From Cryobacterium algoritolerans (lineage in GTDB: Bacteria; Actinomycetota; Actinomycetes; Actinomycetales; Microbacteriaceae): DNA of 64,000 bases. The stretch covers positions 1 to 64,000 of the forward strand of contig NZ_SOFP01000075.1 of NCBI RefSeq assembly GCF_004402785.1. Direction: 5' to 3'. The position numbers and the translations under genes are program-made. This document shows positions 1 through 8,148 of the stretch, piece by piece (the stretch's first letter is position 1; each line of letters opens with the position of its first letter). The notes below the pieces were generated by a model. That model worked only from the letters and a program-made list of their open reading frames with translations. It was not told the DNA's origin and did no database searches.

Positions 1-564
1 CTGGGCCTCAGCGGCCACCTGGGCTGCCGCGGCGGCCGCGGCGGCTGCAGCGGCAGCGGCCGCGGCCTGCTCGGCGGCGACACGGTCGGCTTCCGCCGTC
101 GAAGCCTGCACGGTCGCCGATTCGGCCTTCGTCAGATCGACCAGCTTAAAGATCCGCTCGGGGGCCAGCAGGGTGAAGTGGGTGAGTGACGCGACGGATG
201 TCGCGAGGTCAGTGGTATCCGCCTTCCCTTCGGCTGCGGCGATGACGACGACCGCTTCGTTCAGCGCGCCCTTGGCCTTCGACGCGGCATGGGCCGGCAC
301 GACATTGTCGTAGGCGACCAGCTGGTCAGGGTGAACACCGGTGCTCTCGGCGAGGACGGTGGTGGCGGTGATGCGTACATCCTGTGCTGCTGCGACGGAT
401 TGCGCGACGAATCCGGTTCCGACGATGGCGGTGACGAGGAGGAACGCGCCGGCAACGAGGATACGCTTCCGATCCTGGCGGCGAGGCGTGTCCCGATGGC
501 GAGTGTGACCTTTACCGAGGGTACGGGAAGGCGGGAAGGACGACGTTTTTTTAATCCGTGGCAT
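1..564 (-). CDS. Secreted Ala-rich protein, N-terminal part (runs off window)
   Basis: The frame stays open from an ATG at 564 to the window edge, giving 188 codons with no stop, so the C-terminus lies outside. The product has a basic N-terminus, a hydrophobic signal/anchor segment at about residues 36-58, a helical domain and then a long alanine-rich coiled stretch. From about residue 60 onward it closely resembles the protein encoded at 1554-2531, sharing the pattern TLLAPxR followed by VQASTAEADRVAAEQ, so the two are paralogues. By analogy the missing end may be a lytic-transglycosylase-like domain. It is probably exported and cell-wall associated. A role in wall turnover is inferred only from the paralogue. 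Confidence 0.75.
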   Translation of the reverse strand, partial: MPRIKKTSSFPPSRTLGKGHTRHRDTPRRQDRKRILVAGAFLLVTAIVGTGFVAQSVAAAQDVRITATTVLAESTGVHPDQLVAYDNVVPAHAASKAKGALNEAVVVIAAAEGKADTTDLATSVASLTHFTLLAPERIFKLVDLTKAESATVQASTAEADRVAAEQAAAAAAAAAAAAAAAQVAAEAQ

Positions 565-764
565 GACTTTCTCGGGTCGAATCGCTCGTGCACTGGCGCC
601 AACGGTTCTGGGTCGATGAGCCTTAGGCGGGGTTCCGCCCGGGCGAAGCTGCCAGAATGACCCCGCTTACTGGAAGAATCCTCATTTTCCACTGGCAAAG
701 TACTGGCAGGCGAGAGTGCCCGCCGGCCCTGTGGGCGACCCGGAGCTTCCGCCCTCGTGGTGCA

Positions 765-1577
765 ATGGTGGTGATGTCACCACGCACCGCACCTCCGCAC
801 CGCTTCGTCTATTCCGCCGACGGAATGCAGCTGGCGACCTACGAATTCGGCGATCCGACCGCCCCCACGGTGGTCGTTGTGCACGGTTTCGCGTCCAGCG
901 CCGTGGCGAACTGGCACCTGACCGGCTGGACGAGGGACCTGACCCGGGCCGGGCTGCACGTGATCGCGATCGACCAGCGTGGCCACGGCGCCAGCGAGAA
1001 GCCGCATTCCCCGGCCGCCTACACGATGGAGATTCTCGTCGCGGATCTGCAACGGGTTTTCGACGCGTACCTGCTCGATGAGGTGGACTGCGTGGGTTAT
1101 TCCCTCGGGGCACGGGTCGGCTGGCAGGCCGCCCGCGAGCTGGAGGGGCGCATCCGCCGGGCGGTGCTCGGTGGTATCCCCGACGGCGATCCGTTGCGGC
1201 GCTTCCGGGTCGCGGATGCCCGCGCCCACATCGAACACGGCACCGACGTCGACGACAGGCTCACCGGGGCTTACCTGAGTATGGCCCGCGCGTTGCCGGG
1301 CAACGACCTGAGGGCGCTGGTGGCCCTGGTCGAAGGGATGCGCGGCGGCTCCCAGCCCGGGGCGGAGAACGCGCCGAATCAACCCCTCCTGCTCGCGACC
1401 GGGAGCGAAGACCGCATCCTCGAGGCGTCGCGGGCACTCGCCCACGCCGCCCCGGATGCGACGTTCTTCGAGATCCCGGGTCGGAACCACTTCAATGCGC
1501 CGACCGCCCGGGCGTTCCGGCAGGCCGCGATCGGATTCCTCAGCGGTGGGGGGTCAGTACCAGCCCACGGACTGTGA
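765..1577 (+). CDS. Alpha/beta hydrolase
   Basis: The product has the alpha/beta hydrolase layout. An oxyanion-hole segment VVVHGFASS comes early, the nucleophile elbow GYSLG (Ser) lies near the middle, an acidic residue sits in GSEDRIL, and the catalytic His is in GRNHF near the C-terminus. No signal peptide is visible, so it is probably cytoplasmic. The substrate cannot be read from the sequence. The frame is open back to 657, but the upstream part is low-complexity arginine-rich, so ATG 765 (or ATG 774) is preferred; neither has a strong ribosome binding site. It ends 24 bp inside the convergent gene at 1554-2531. Confidence 0.8.
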   Translation: MVVMSPRTAPPHRFVYSADGMQLATYEFGDPTAPTVVVVHGFASSAVANWHLTGWTRDLTRAGLHVIAIDQRGHGASEKPHSPAAYTMEILVADLQRVFDAYLLDEVDCVGYSLGARVGWQAARELEGRIRRAVLGGIPDGDPLRRFRVADARAHIEHGTDVDDRLTGAYLSMARALPGNDLRALVALVEGMRGGSQPGAENAPNQPLLLATGSEDRILEASRALAHAAPDATFFEIPGRNHFNAPTARAFRQAAIGFLSGGGSVPAHGL

Positions 1578-2531
1578 CTTGTCCCAGGCGGCGCACGGAG
1601 TGCCGTAGCTGCCCGCGATGTAGCCCAGGCCCCAGGTGATCTGGGTCGCCGGGTTGGTCTGCCAGTCGGCGCCGGCCGTTGCCATTTTGCTGCCGGGCAG
1701 CGCCTGCGGAATACCCGCGGCACCGCTCGAGGCGTTGTACGAGTTCACATTCCAGCCGGATTCCTTGTTCCAGAGGCTGACGAGGCAGCCGAACTGGTCG
1801 GCGCCCCAGCCGTACTTGGACATCATCAGGTCCCTGGCGATCGCCTGGGCGCCGCTCGGGTCGGTCGGCGCGGACGGGCGGGAGGACGAACTGGTCGACG
1901 CCGCGGTGGCCTTCGCCGCCTCGGCAGCGGCAGCCTTCGCAGCTTCGGCAGCGGCGGCCGCGGCCTGCTCGGCGGCGACACGGTCGGCCTCCGCGGTGGT
2001 GGCCTGCACGGCGGCGGTCTTCGCCTTGGTTTCGTCGACGAGGTCGTAGACGCGGTCGGGGGCCAGCAGTGTGTAGCGACTGAGCGAGGCGACGGAGACC
2101 GTCAGCGCCGCGACATCCGACTTGCCCTGGGCCGCGGCGATCACGGTGTTGGCACCGTCGAGTGTGCCCTTGGCTGCCTGGGCTGCCTGGGCGTTGGCGA
2201 TGCCGGCGTAGGCGCCCAGCTGCTCGTGGTGGCGTCCGGTGCTCGCCGCGAGTTCCGCCGTGGCGTTGACGCGGTCGTTCGAGGCTGCCGACGCGGACTG
2301 GATTACAACGCCTGTTCCGATCGTCGCTCCGACGGCGATGATGGCTCCGACGAGGAGGAAGCGACTACGGCGGCGCTGCGCCGTCCGCGGACGGGTAGAC
2401 CCGGTGTCGGTGGTGCGGGTGGACACGGGGGAATCAAACGAGGAAGAAATAGACAATCCCTTGCGACACGAAACGCCCGGGCACGTGCGCGTCGTCAGGC
2501 AGGTGCGGAGCGGTTCTTGTTGGGCAGCCAC
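1554..2531 (-). CDS. Secreted lytic-transglycosylase-like protein
   Basis: The protein has 325 residues if the first start is used. A basic N-terminus and hydrophobic segment (about residues 56-82) form a signal or anchor. An Ala-rich linker follows, with the block AEADRVAAEQ and a Ser-rich stretch. The C-terminal ~95 residues form a transglycosylase-like domain: the WNKESGWN segment carries the likely catalytic Glu, followed by GAAGIPQALPGSKMA and WGLGYIAGSYG. Such actinobacterial proteins act on peptidoglycan outside the membrane. The first ~35 residues look less protein-like, so the true start may be internal. It is a paralogue of the protein at 1-564 and overlaps the convergent hydrolase by 24 bp. 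Confidence 0.8.
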   Translation of the reverse strand: MAAQQEPLRTCLTTRTCPGVSCRKGLSISSSFDSPVSTRTTDTGSTRPRTAQRRRSRFLLVGAIIAVGATIGTGVVIQSASAASNDRVNATAELAASTGRHHEQLGAYAGIANAQAAQAAKGTLDGANTVIAAAQGKSDVAALTVSVASLSRYTLLAPDRVYDLVDETKAKTAAVQATTAEADRVAAEQAAAAAAEAAKAAAAEAAKATAASTSSSSRPSAPTDPSGAQAIARDLMMSKYGWGADQFGCLVSLWNKESGWNVNSYNASSGAAGIPQALPGSKMATAGADWQTNPATQITWGLGYIAGSYGTPCAAWDKSQSVGWY

Positions 2532-2660
2532 GGGCAGGGGTGCGCGCGGGCGAAAGGACCAGTCTGCAATATGTTTCTGGACAAAACCTCACTTGTTGCT
2601 GGCAATGTCATGCCAACGCGCGCCCGCCGTGCTTCCGGCAAGTCGGGGTTCCCGGCAGGA

Positions 2661-3608
2661 TCAGACCGAAGCGGCCGGACCGACGAGCACGGAGCGACGG
2701 TCGAGGTGGATGCCCGCGACCATGCACCGCACGGAGCCGCCTGCGAGTTCGATGGTGGGCACGGCGAGCGGGACGATCTCGCAGCTGCGTTCGATCATCC
2801 GCCGCTGCGGGGCAGTGAGGCTGGCCAGTGCACGCTCGGAGAGCGCCAGCATCCGGCCGTTCCTGCCGTGGAGTTCGATGGCGTTGCCGGCGAAATTGCG
2901 GATCTGGTCCGGGCTCAGGTCGATCACCTCCCGGTCCAGGGCGGAGAGGCGCTCGACAACCTGGGCTCGCCGGGTGGGCGACGTGATCAGGTCCAGCCCC
3001 ACCAGGGCGAAGTCGGTGGCTATGCACATCATGACGTTGGTGTGGTAGATGGCGGTGCCGGTCTCGTCGACGGCGTCGAATGCCATCGGCTCGTAGCCGA
3101 AATTGGTGCAGAACCGTTCGAGTGCGATCGGATCCGCTCGTCTCGACCGGGCGACGTAGGCGATTCGGGCGCCGTGGTCGAGCACCATCGCCCCGGTGCC
3201 CTCGAGGAAGACGTCGTCGAGTTCCAACCCTGAGTAGTCGACGACGTCCTGCACCCGGTAGCTCTGTTTGAGCATCTCGACGATATCTCCGCGGCGTTCC
3301 GTGCGCCGGTTCGGCGTGTGCATCGGATACAGCGCCACGTGTCCCCCGGCGTGGGTCGAGATCCAGTTGTTGGGGAACACGCTGTCCGGCCGACCTGGGC
3401 CGTCGTCGTCGAAGAGGTGCACCGTGACGCCGCGGGCATCGAGCACGGCGGCAGCCTCCGACACCTCCGTGTAGGCCGCCGCGGCGACGGCGTCCGCGTC
3501 GTCCCCGAGGGCGCGGGTCTGGAAGACGTTGTCGAGAGCGGTCTCCGGGTTGGGGGTGAAGAACCGGGGCCTGATCAAGAGAACGGCCGACGGAGCCTGG
3601 ACCGACAT
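2661..3608 (-). CDS. ctlX: CtlX-like arginine deiminase/amidinotransferase family hydrolase
   Basis: This 315-residue protein belongs to the amidinotransferase (guanidino-group-modifying) superfamily. It shows the characteristic segments FPNNWIS with THAGG, DDVFLEGTG, and a C-terminal GGSVRCMVAGIHLDRR containing the expected Cys near the end. CtlX-type enzymes hydrolyse citrulline to ornithine. The downstream product would suit the gene directly upstream, an ornithine cyclodeaminase: its stop is separated from this ATG by only 4 bp, so they form an operon for arginine/citrulline breakdown to proline. ATG 3608 was chosen because the reading frame upstream of it is only a shadow of the neighbour. 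Dimethylarginine hydrolase activity is a possible alternative. Confidence 0.85.
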   Translation of the reverse strand: MSVQAPSAVLLIRPRFFTPNPETALDNVFQTRALGDDADAVAAAAYTEVSEAAAVLDARGVTVHLFDDDGPGRPDSVFPNNWISTHAGGHVALYPMHTPNRRTERRGDIVEMLKQSYRVQDVVDYSGLELDDVFLEGTGAMVLDHGARIAYVARSRRADPIALERFCTNFGYEPMAFDAVDETGTAIYHTNVMMCIATDFALVGLDLITSPTRRAQVVERLSALDREVIDLSPDQIRNFAGNAIELHGRNGRMLALSERALASLTAPQRRMIERSCEIVPLAVPTIELAGGSVRCMVAGIHLDRRSVLVGPAASV

Positions 3609-3612
3609 CGGC

Positions 3613-4644
3613 TCAGACGAGCGCAGGCGAGCCCGCGGTGACGAGGCCGAACAGGTCCTTGGGGTCGTCGGGGTCGGCCACGAGATCAATGTCGGTATAG
3701 AAGGAGGTGCGGTCGACGGCATCCTGCAGAAAGCGAAGCGCGGAGAAGTCCTCGATGGCGAAGCCGACCGAATCGAAAACGGTGATCTGGCGGTCGTCAC
3801 GACGCCCGACGGCCTGGCCGGCGAGCACCTGCCAGATCTCGGTGACCGGGAAGTTCGGATCCATCTGCTGGATCTCCCCCTCGATCCTGGTCTGCGCCGT
3901 GAACTCCACGAACACATCGCTACGGAGCAGGATGGCGGCGGCGAGCTCGGTCTTGCCCGGGCAGTCACCGCCGATCGCGTTGATGTGCACGCCGGGCTCC
4001 ACCATCTCATCGGTGAGCACGGTGGCGTTCGCCTTGTCCGCGGTGCAGGTGGTGATGATGTCGACGCCGGCCACGGCGTCCGCCGCGCTGGTGGCGACGA
4101 CGATCTCAAAACCGAGCGGGGCCAGGTTGCGCAGGAACTTGTCCAGCGCCGCCGGGTCGGTGTCCCAGACCCGGAGCCGGTTGAGACCGAGCACCCCGCG
4201 GAAGGCCAGGGCCTGGAACTCGGACTGGGTGCCGGTGCCGAGCATCGCCATGGTGTGGGAGGTCGGACGGGCCAGCGCCCTGGCGACCATGGCGCTGGTC
4301 GCGGCGGTGCGCAGCGCGGTGAGCACGGTCATCTCGGACAAGAAGGTGGGGTAGCCACTCTGCACGTCGGCGAGCACGCCGAAGGCCGTGACGGTCTGCA
4401 GGCCGCGCGACGGATTCGAGGGGTGGCCGTTGACGTATTTGAAGCCGTAGGTTTCGCCGTCGCTGGTGGGCATCAGCTCGATCACGCCGAGCGGGGAGTG
4501 GCTGGCGACTCTGGGCGCCTTGTCGAAGGAGGGCCAGCGACGGAAGTCACGCTCGATGTACTCCACCATGTCGGTGAGGATGCGCTCGACACCGGTCTCT
4601 GCGGCCCAGCGGTTGATGTTTCCCACGTCTACAAATCGCACCAT
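3613..4644 (-). CDS. ocd: Ornithine cyclodeaminase
   Basis: The 343-residue protein matches the ornithine cyclodeaminase/mu-crystallin family. It has a Rossmann-type MLGTGTQSEFQ nucleotide-binding loop, and the conserved ITTCTADK and INAIGGDCPGK segments; the last includes the catalytic Asp region. The enzyme converts ornithine to proline and ammonia using NAD. The start is placed at ATG 4644, which has AGGAG a few bases upstream; a longer frame to 4701 lacks family similarity. It lies first in an operon with ctlX and is divergent from an AsnC/Lrp regulator, which may control it through the palindrome at 4723-4743. Confidence 0.92.
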   Translation of the reverse strand: MVRFVDVGNINRWAAETGVERILTDMVEYIERDFRRWPSFDKAPRVASHSPLGVIELMPTSDGETYGFKYVNGHPSNPSRGLQTVTAFGVLADVQSGYPTFLSEMTVLTALRTAATSAMVARALARPTSHTMAMLGTGTQSEFQALAFRGVLGLNRLRVWDTDPAALDKFLRNLAPLGFEIVVATSAADAVAGVDIITTCTADKANATVLTDEMVEPGVHINAIGGDCPGKTELAAAILLRSDVFVEFTAQTRIEGEIQQMDPNFPVTEIWQVLAGQAVGRRDDRQITVFDSVGFAIEDFSALRFLQDAVDRTSFYTDIDLVADPDDPKDLFGLVTAGSPALV

Positions 4645-4722
4645 ATGCGGCTCCTCTCGATCAGGTTCCAACACTAGAAGGGATCGATGTGAGCCCACCA
4701 TTCGCTATGCGTGCCAATCCGA

Positions 4723-4743
4723 ACAGACATTCCGTCAGTCTGT
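4723..4743. promoter_or_regulatory. Palindrome between ocd and the AsnC/Lrp gene
   Basis: ACAGAC (4723-4728) is repeated inverted as GTCTGT (4738-4743) with a 9-bp spacer, in the 124-bp space between divergent ocd and the AsnC-family gene. Its position just upstream of the regulator gene makes it a candidate operator. Binding itself is inferred. Confidence 0.5.
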
Positions 4744-4768
4744 GCAGTTCAGGCGTACACTTTGCCTG

Positions 4769-5239
4769 ATGTTTCCTCTCGATGATCTCGACCGACGCCT
4801 CCTGGCCGTGCTACGCGTGAACGGGCGGGAACCCGTGGCCGGCCTGGCCCGTGGCCTCGGGGTGACCCGGTCGACGATCATCAGCCGGCTCAAACGACTG
4901 ACCGACTCAGGCACGATCGTCGGGTTCGGAGTCCGGATCCGCGAGGACCGCGACCCGAACGCGATCCGCGCGATCACACTGATCGAGGTGGAGGGCCGCG
5001 CAACCGACCGGGTGATCCATTCCCTGCGCGGTTTCCCCGAGGTGGAGGCCCTGCATTCCACGAACGGCGGCTGGGACCTGGTCGCAGAGCTCCGAACGGA
5101 CAGCCTGGCCGACTTCGATCGGCTGCTCGGGCAGGTGCGGTCGATCGAGGGCGTCGTGAACAGCGAGACCAGCCTCCTGCTCAGTTCGGTCGCGCACGAC
5201 GACCTCCCGACCACCCCGTCGCGCGCGCCGCGTCCCTGA
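4769..5239 (+). CDS. AsnC/Lrp-family transcriptional regulator
   Basis: The 156-residue product starts with an AsnC-type winged helix (LDDLDRRLLAVLRVNGREP, then LGVTRSTIISRLKRLTDSGTI) and continues with the RAM ligand-binding half (ITLIEVEGR, NGGWDLVAELR, VNSETSLLLS). Proteins of this family sense amino acids and often control the divergent gene. Here that gene is ornithine cyclodeaminase with ctlX, so ornithine, arginine or proline sensing is a reasonable inference. The ATG at 4769 was chosen because the family N-terminus begins there; a longer frame upstream has no similarity. Confidence 0.9.
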   Translation: MFPLDDLDRRLLAVLRVNGREPVAGLARGLGVTRSTIISRLKRLTDSGTIVGFGVRIREDRDPNAIRAITLIEVEGRATDRVIHSLRGFPEVEALHSTNGGWDLVAELRTDSLADFDRLLGQVRSIEGVVNSETSLLLSSVAHDDLPTTPSRAPRP

Positions 5240-5284
5240 CCCTGCACCCCCAGCCAACCCGAGGCCGGCCCGGCCTAAGCTGGA

Positions 5285-5977
5285 ATGAATATGCGACTCT
5301 TCCTGATCCGTCACGGCCAGACTCCCGGCAACGTTCTCGGGCAGTTGGACACCATCCACCCCGGGCCCGGCCTGACCGACCTCGGAAACCGGCAGGCTGC
5401 CGCGCTGCCGGGAGCCCTCCGCCACGAGCCGATTGACGCCATCTTTGCGTCGACCCTGGTACGCACCCAGATCACCGCCCGGCCGCTGGCCGTCGACCGC
5501 GGACTCGAGATCCAGGTCTCCGGCGGTCTGCACGAGATCGAGGCCGGTGCCCTCGAGGGTCGCAGCGACCGGGCGTCCATTCAGGCCTACCTCGAAACGG
5601 TCTTCGCCTGGGGTGCCGACGACCTCGGCGCCGTCATGCCGGGAGGCCCTGACGGGCACGCTTTCTTCGCCCGTTTCGACGCCGACATCGAAGCGGCAAC
5701 CACCGGCGCAGAGAGTGTTGCCGTCTTCAGCCACGGGGCGGCTATCCGGGTCTGGACCGCGGCCCGCGCCCGCAACGTGACCTCGGTCTTCGCCGGAACG
5801 ACCGAACTCGCCAACACGGGAATGGTCGAACTGACCGGTTCCGCAGACGAGGGCTGGACACTCGTCTCCTGGGCCGGGCTCCCGGCGGGCGGCTCACCGC
5901 TCCTCGATGACTCGGCCGATGACCCGATGGGGGAGGCGCTCGGCCAGGTCCTGGGCGGAACCGGCGCCGTTTCCTAG
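5285..5977 (+). CDS. Histidine phosphatase family protein
   Basis: A phosphoglycerate-mutase-like phosphatase of 230 residues. It has the RHG motif (LIRHGQTPGN) at the N-terminus, the second-half Arg in FASTLVRTQITA, the acidic HEIEAGALEG segment, and a second catalytic His in FSHGAAIR. The phospho-His mechanism is well established for the family; the substrate is not identifiable. It follows the AsnC-type gene by 45 bp in the same direction. Two ATGs, 5285 and 5291, are close together; the second would begin directly at MRLFLIRHG. Confidence 0.85.
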   Translation: MNMRLFLIRHGQTPGNVLGQLDTIHPGPGLTDLGNRQAAALPGALRHEPIDAIFASTLVRTQITARPLAVDRGLEIQVSGGLHEIEAGALEGRSDRASIQAYLETVFAWGADDLGAVMPGGPDGHAFFARFDADIEAATTGAESVAVFSHGAAIRVWTAARARNVTSVFAGTTELANTGMVELTGSADEGWTLVSWAGLPAGGSPLLDDSADDPMGEALGQVLGGTGAVS

Positions 5978-6052
5978 CCCGTCGCGGCGGCGCGGCTGAT
6001 AGGACGCCGGGTGCACCCCCGTGTTAGGGTCAGGCTCTAGCCAAGGAGTGCT

Positions 6053-6997
6053 GTGCTAATAGTTTCGTCTTCCCCTGTGAAAGCAGGCACCTCGCGTTTC
6101 CCGACCTCGCTCCTTAGGATCCTGGCACTGACAGCGTCGCTGGCCATCGCCGTTCTCGCCCTCACTTTCGGACCTGCCGGCGCCAACGCGTTCGCCGCGA
6201 CGCAGGACCTGACCCAGTGCAACGGCCTCCTGGGCGGCGGCGGCAAAGAACTCGATTGCAACGTCGATATCGTCAACAATTTGAACCTGAGGACCGGCGA
6301 GGAAACCTCGACGGTTACGACCAAAGTCTGTCAAGGGTCGCCCGCCGCCGCCATCTGCGGCAAGCAGGTGGCGTTGAACTATGCGCTGCTCACCAAGTCG
6401 GTCAACCAGTGCAATGGTTCTGTGAACGGCGGAGGCTCCATTCTGACCTGCCGGGTGACCGTGGTCAACAACATCACGGGTGCGCCCGCAAACTCGGGCA
6501 CAACGGGAGCTACGGTCAACCAGTGCGATTACGCCGGAACCGGTGGCGGCACCGCTCCGACCATCAACTGTGACCCCTTCCCCGCCTCCGTTTCAGGCGC
6601 GACGATCACGCAGTGCAACTATTCCGTGAACGGCGGAGGCGCCCCCGACCGGGTCAACTGCACCGTGCTTCCTTCCACCGCGAGCGCGCTGCTTCCCGTC
6701 TCGATCAACCAGTGCAATGACTCCGCCAATGGCGGCGGTTCCGTGGTCACCTGCTCGGCGTCGCTGACCAACAACATCACCACGGCCAGCGCAGGCACGA
6801 CCCCCACCCCGGTTGCGACCACCCCCGTGAAGAACGTCCTGCACGACTCGAAGACAGACGGGTTCGGCCTGGTCGCCGGCCAGGACGCAGGCAACCTCGG
6901 CGGAACGGCATTCCTGGGCGCCGGTGTCCTCATTCTGCTGGCCGCCGGCCTGCTGGCCGCGGCCGTCGCAACCCGCAAGGCTGACGCCCGTCGTTAG
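6053..6997 (+). CDS. Cys-repeat cell-surface protein
   Basis: The 314-residue product starts at GTG with AAGGAG just upstream. It carries a signal peptide (hydrophobic at about 20-45, cleavage near ANAFA) and a C-terminal transmembrane segment followed by a short basic tail (RKADARR). Between them lie five degenerate repeats of the form xQCNxSxNGGGSxxTCxxxxxNN, each with two Cys, which suggests disulfide-stabilised repeats outside the cell. The next gene is a sortase, and its frame begins inside the end of this one. The C-terminus resembles a sorting signal in layout, but no LPxTG or LAxTG motif is visible before the hydrophobic segment. Function is unknown. Confidence 0.8.
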   Translation: MLIVSSSPVKAGTSRFPTSLLRILALTASLAIAVLALTFGPAGANAFAATQDLTQCNGLLGGGGKELDCNVDIVNNLNLRTGEETSTVTTKVCQGSPAAAICGKQVALNYALLTKSVNQCNGSVNGGGSILTCRVTVVNNITGAPANSGTTGATVNQCDYAGTGGGTAPTINCDPFPASVSGATITQCNYSVNGGGAPDRVNCTVLPSTASALLPVSINQCNDSANGGGSVVTCSASLTNNITTASAGTTPTPVATTPVKNVLHDSKTDGFGLVAGQDAGNLGGTAFLGAGVLILLAAGLLAAAVATRKADARR

Positions 6998-7667
6998 AAC
7001 AAAACTGCTCGTCGGGGCCGCCGTCCTGCTCTGTCTGGTCGCCGGCGGACTGACTGCTCTGGCCGTCACCGGGCCGGATCCCAGCCCCCTGGCCGCCGTT
7101 CGGCGTACCCCTGCCGCGGCCCAGACTGTCGCGCCCTCCTCGCCGTCGCCGTCCGCGGCGCCGGAACCGACCGCGAACGCCGTCATCGCGGCCTCAGCAC
7201 CGCTGCGGCTCCGGATCCCGGCAATCTCACTCGATGGCGCAGTGTCGGAGTACAGCCAGCAGATGATCGACAAGCGTGGCGGATTCGATCCGCCCGCCCT
7301 GAGCACCATCGCCTGGGACACCACCATCCCGGGCGGACTGGCCGGAACCGACTCGACCAACACGGTCTACCTGTACGGGCATTCCTGGGTCGACGCAGCG
7401 GTCTTCAATGGCCTCAAGGAGATGAAAGCCGGGGATGTGGCGGCCGTCGACACCGCAAGCGGCACCCTCTGCTACGCGGCCCAGAAAACGCTCACCCTCG
7501 ACAAGGCGGAGTACAAGAGCAACGACGAGCTGACGAATGCGATACCGAACCGCCTGGTCCTGGTCAGCTGCTATCGACCCGTCGGCTACGATCCGAACTC
7601 CGCCACGGTGAAGAACATCATCGTGGTGCTGCAATTGGACCAGAACACCACCAACTCCGGCTGCTGA
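6924..7667 (+). CDS. Sortase (class E/F type)
   Basis: The protein has an N-terminal transmembrane helix (LLVGAAVLLCLVAGGLTALAV), a Pro/Ser/Ala-rich linker, and a sortase domain of about 150 residues. The catalytic His is in YLYGHSW, the catalytic Cys in LVLVSCYRP, and the nearby Arg follows the Cys by two residues. Sortases link surface proteins to the wall or to each other. The only in-frame start before the membrane helix is GTG 6924, which overlaps the previous gene by 74 bp, so the two are probably translationally coupled. The natural substrate is presumably the adjacent Cys-repeat protein, although that lacks a standard sorting motif. Confidence 0.85.
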   Translation: MSSFCWPPACWPRPSQPARLTPVVRTKLLVGAAVLLCLVAGGLTALAVTGPDPSPLAAVRRTPAAAQTVAPSSPSPSAAPEPTANAVIAASAPLRLRIPAISLDGAVSEYSQQMIDKRGGFDPPALSTIAWDTTIPGGLAGTDSTNTVYLYGHSWVDAAVFNGLKEMKAGDVAAVDTASGTLCYAAQKTLTLDKAEYKSNDELTNAIPNRLVLVSCYRPVGYDPNSATVKNIIVVLQLDQNTTNSGC

Positions 7668-7676
7668 GCGAACGCC

Positions 7677-7798
7677 CCTCACCTCACCTCACCTCACCTC
7701 ACCTCACCTCACCTCACCTCACCTCACCTCACCTCACCTCACCTCACCTCACCTCACCTCACCTCACCTCACCTCACCTCACCTCACCTCACCTCACC
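7677..7798. repeat. Perfect CCTCA pentamer array, 24 copies
   Basis: Twenty-four uninterrupted copies of CCTCA lie between the sortase stop and the convergent yjbR-like gene. The last copies overlap the 3' end of that gene and supply its stop codon. Because the unit is five bases long and reads TGAGG on the minus strand, it places TGA in all three minus-strand frames. It is a candidate for slippage and length variation. Confidence 0.97.
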
Positions 7799-8139
7799 GG
7801 GGCCCGCGGAACCTTCGGCCGCACGAGCGCATGGCTGTCGCTGAGCAGCTGTTCCACCAGCGCGTCCTCGACCTGCCCATCCAGTACGATCGTGATCCAG
7901 TGCCTCTTGTTCAGGTGGTAGCCCGGCGTGATCTGCCCGGGGAATTCCTCCCGCAGCGCACGGCTCTCCTCCGGATCGCATTTGAGCGACACGGTCAGCG
8001 GCTCCCCCGCCAGGGCGGTGAGAGCGAAGATCTTGCCGTTACCCTGGGTCTTGAACACGCTCGTCACTTCGCCGAACGGGAACGTCTCCACCGCCTGGGG
8101 CAAGCTCAGGCAGAAGTCGGCGAGGGCATCCGGGGTCAT
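7789..8139 (-). CDS. MmcQ/YjbR family protein
   Basis: The 116-residue product matches the MmcQ/YjbR family, small proteins with a CyaY-like DNA-binding fold. Typical segments are FCLSLPQAVETFPFGEVTSVFK, read in two halves, KIFALTAL, SLKCDPE and PGYHLNKRHWITI. The stop codon lies inside the CCTCA pentamer array, so the final residues (PVR) come from repeat sequence and could change with repeat length. It follows the luciferase-like oxidoreductase gene by 9 bp on the same strand and is probably cotranscribed with it. Its cellular role is not known. Confidence 0.85.
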   Translation of the reverse strand: MTPDALADFCLSLPQAVETFPFGEVTSVFKTQGNGKIFALTALAGEPLTVSLKCDPEESRALREEFPGQITPGYHLNKRHWITIVLDGQVEDALVEQLLSDSHALVRPKVPRAPVR

Positions 8140-8148
8140 GGGTCGAGA

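Noticed and set aside
2226-3233. Long plus-strand frame opposite the transglycosylase and ctlX genes
   Set aside because: It is an Arg/Gly/Asp-rich shadow of genes on the other strand, with no domain features.
7677-7798. CRISPR-like array
   Set aside because: The unit is a five-base tandem repeat with no spacers and no cas genes nearby.
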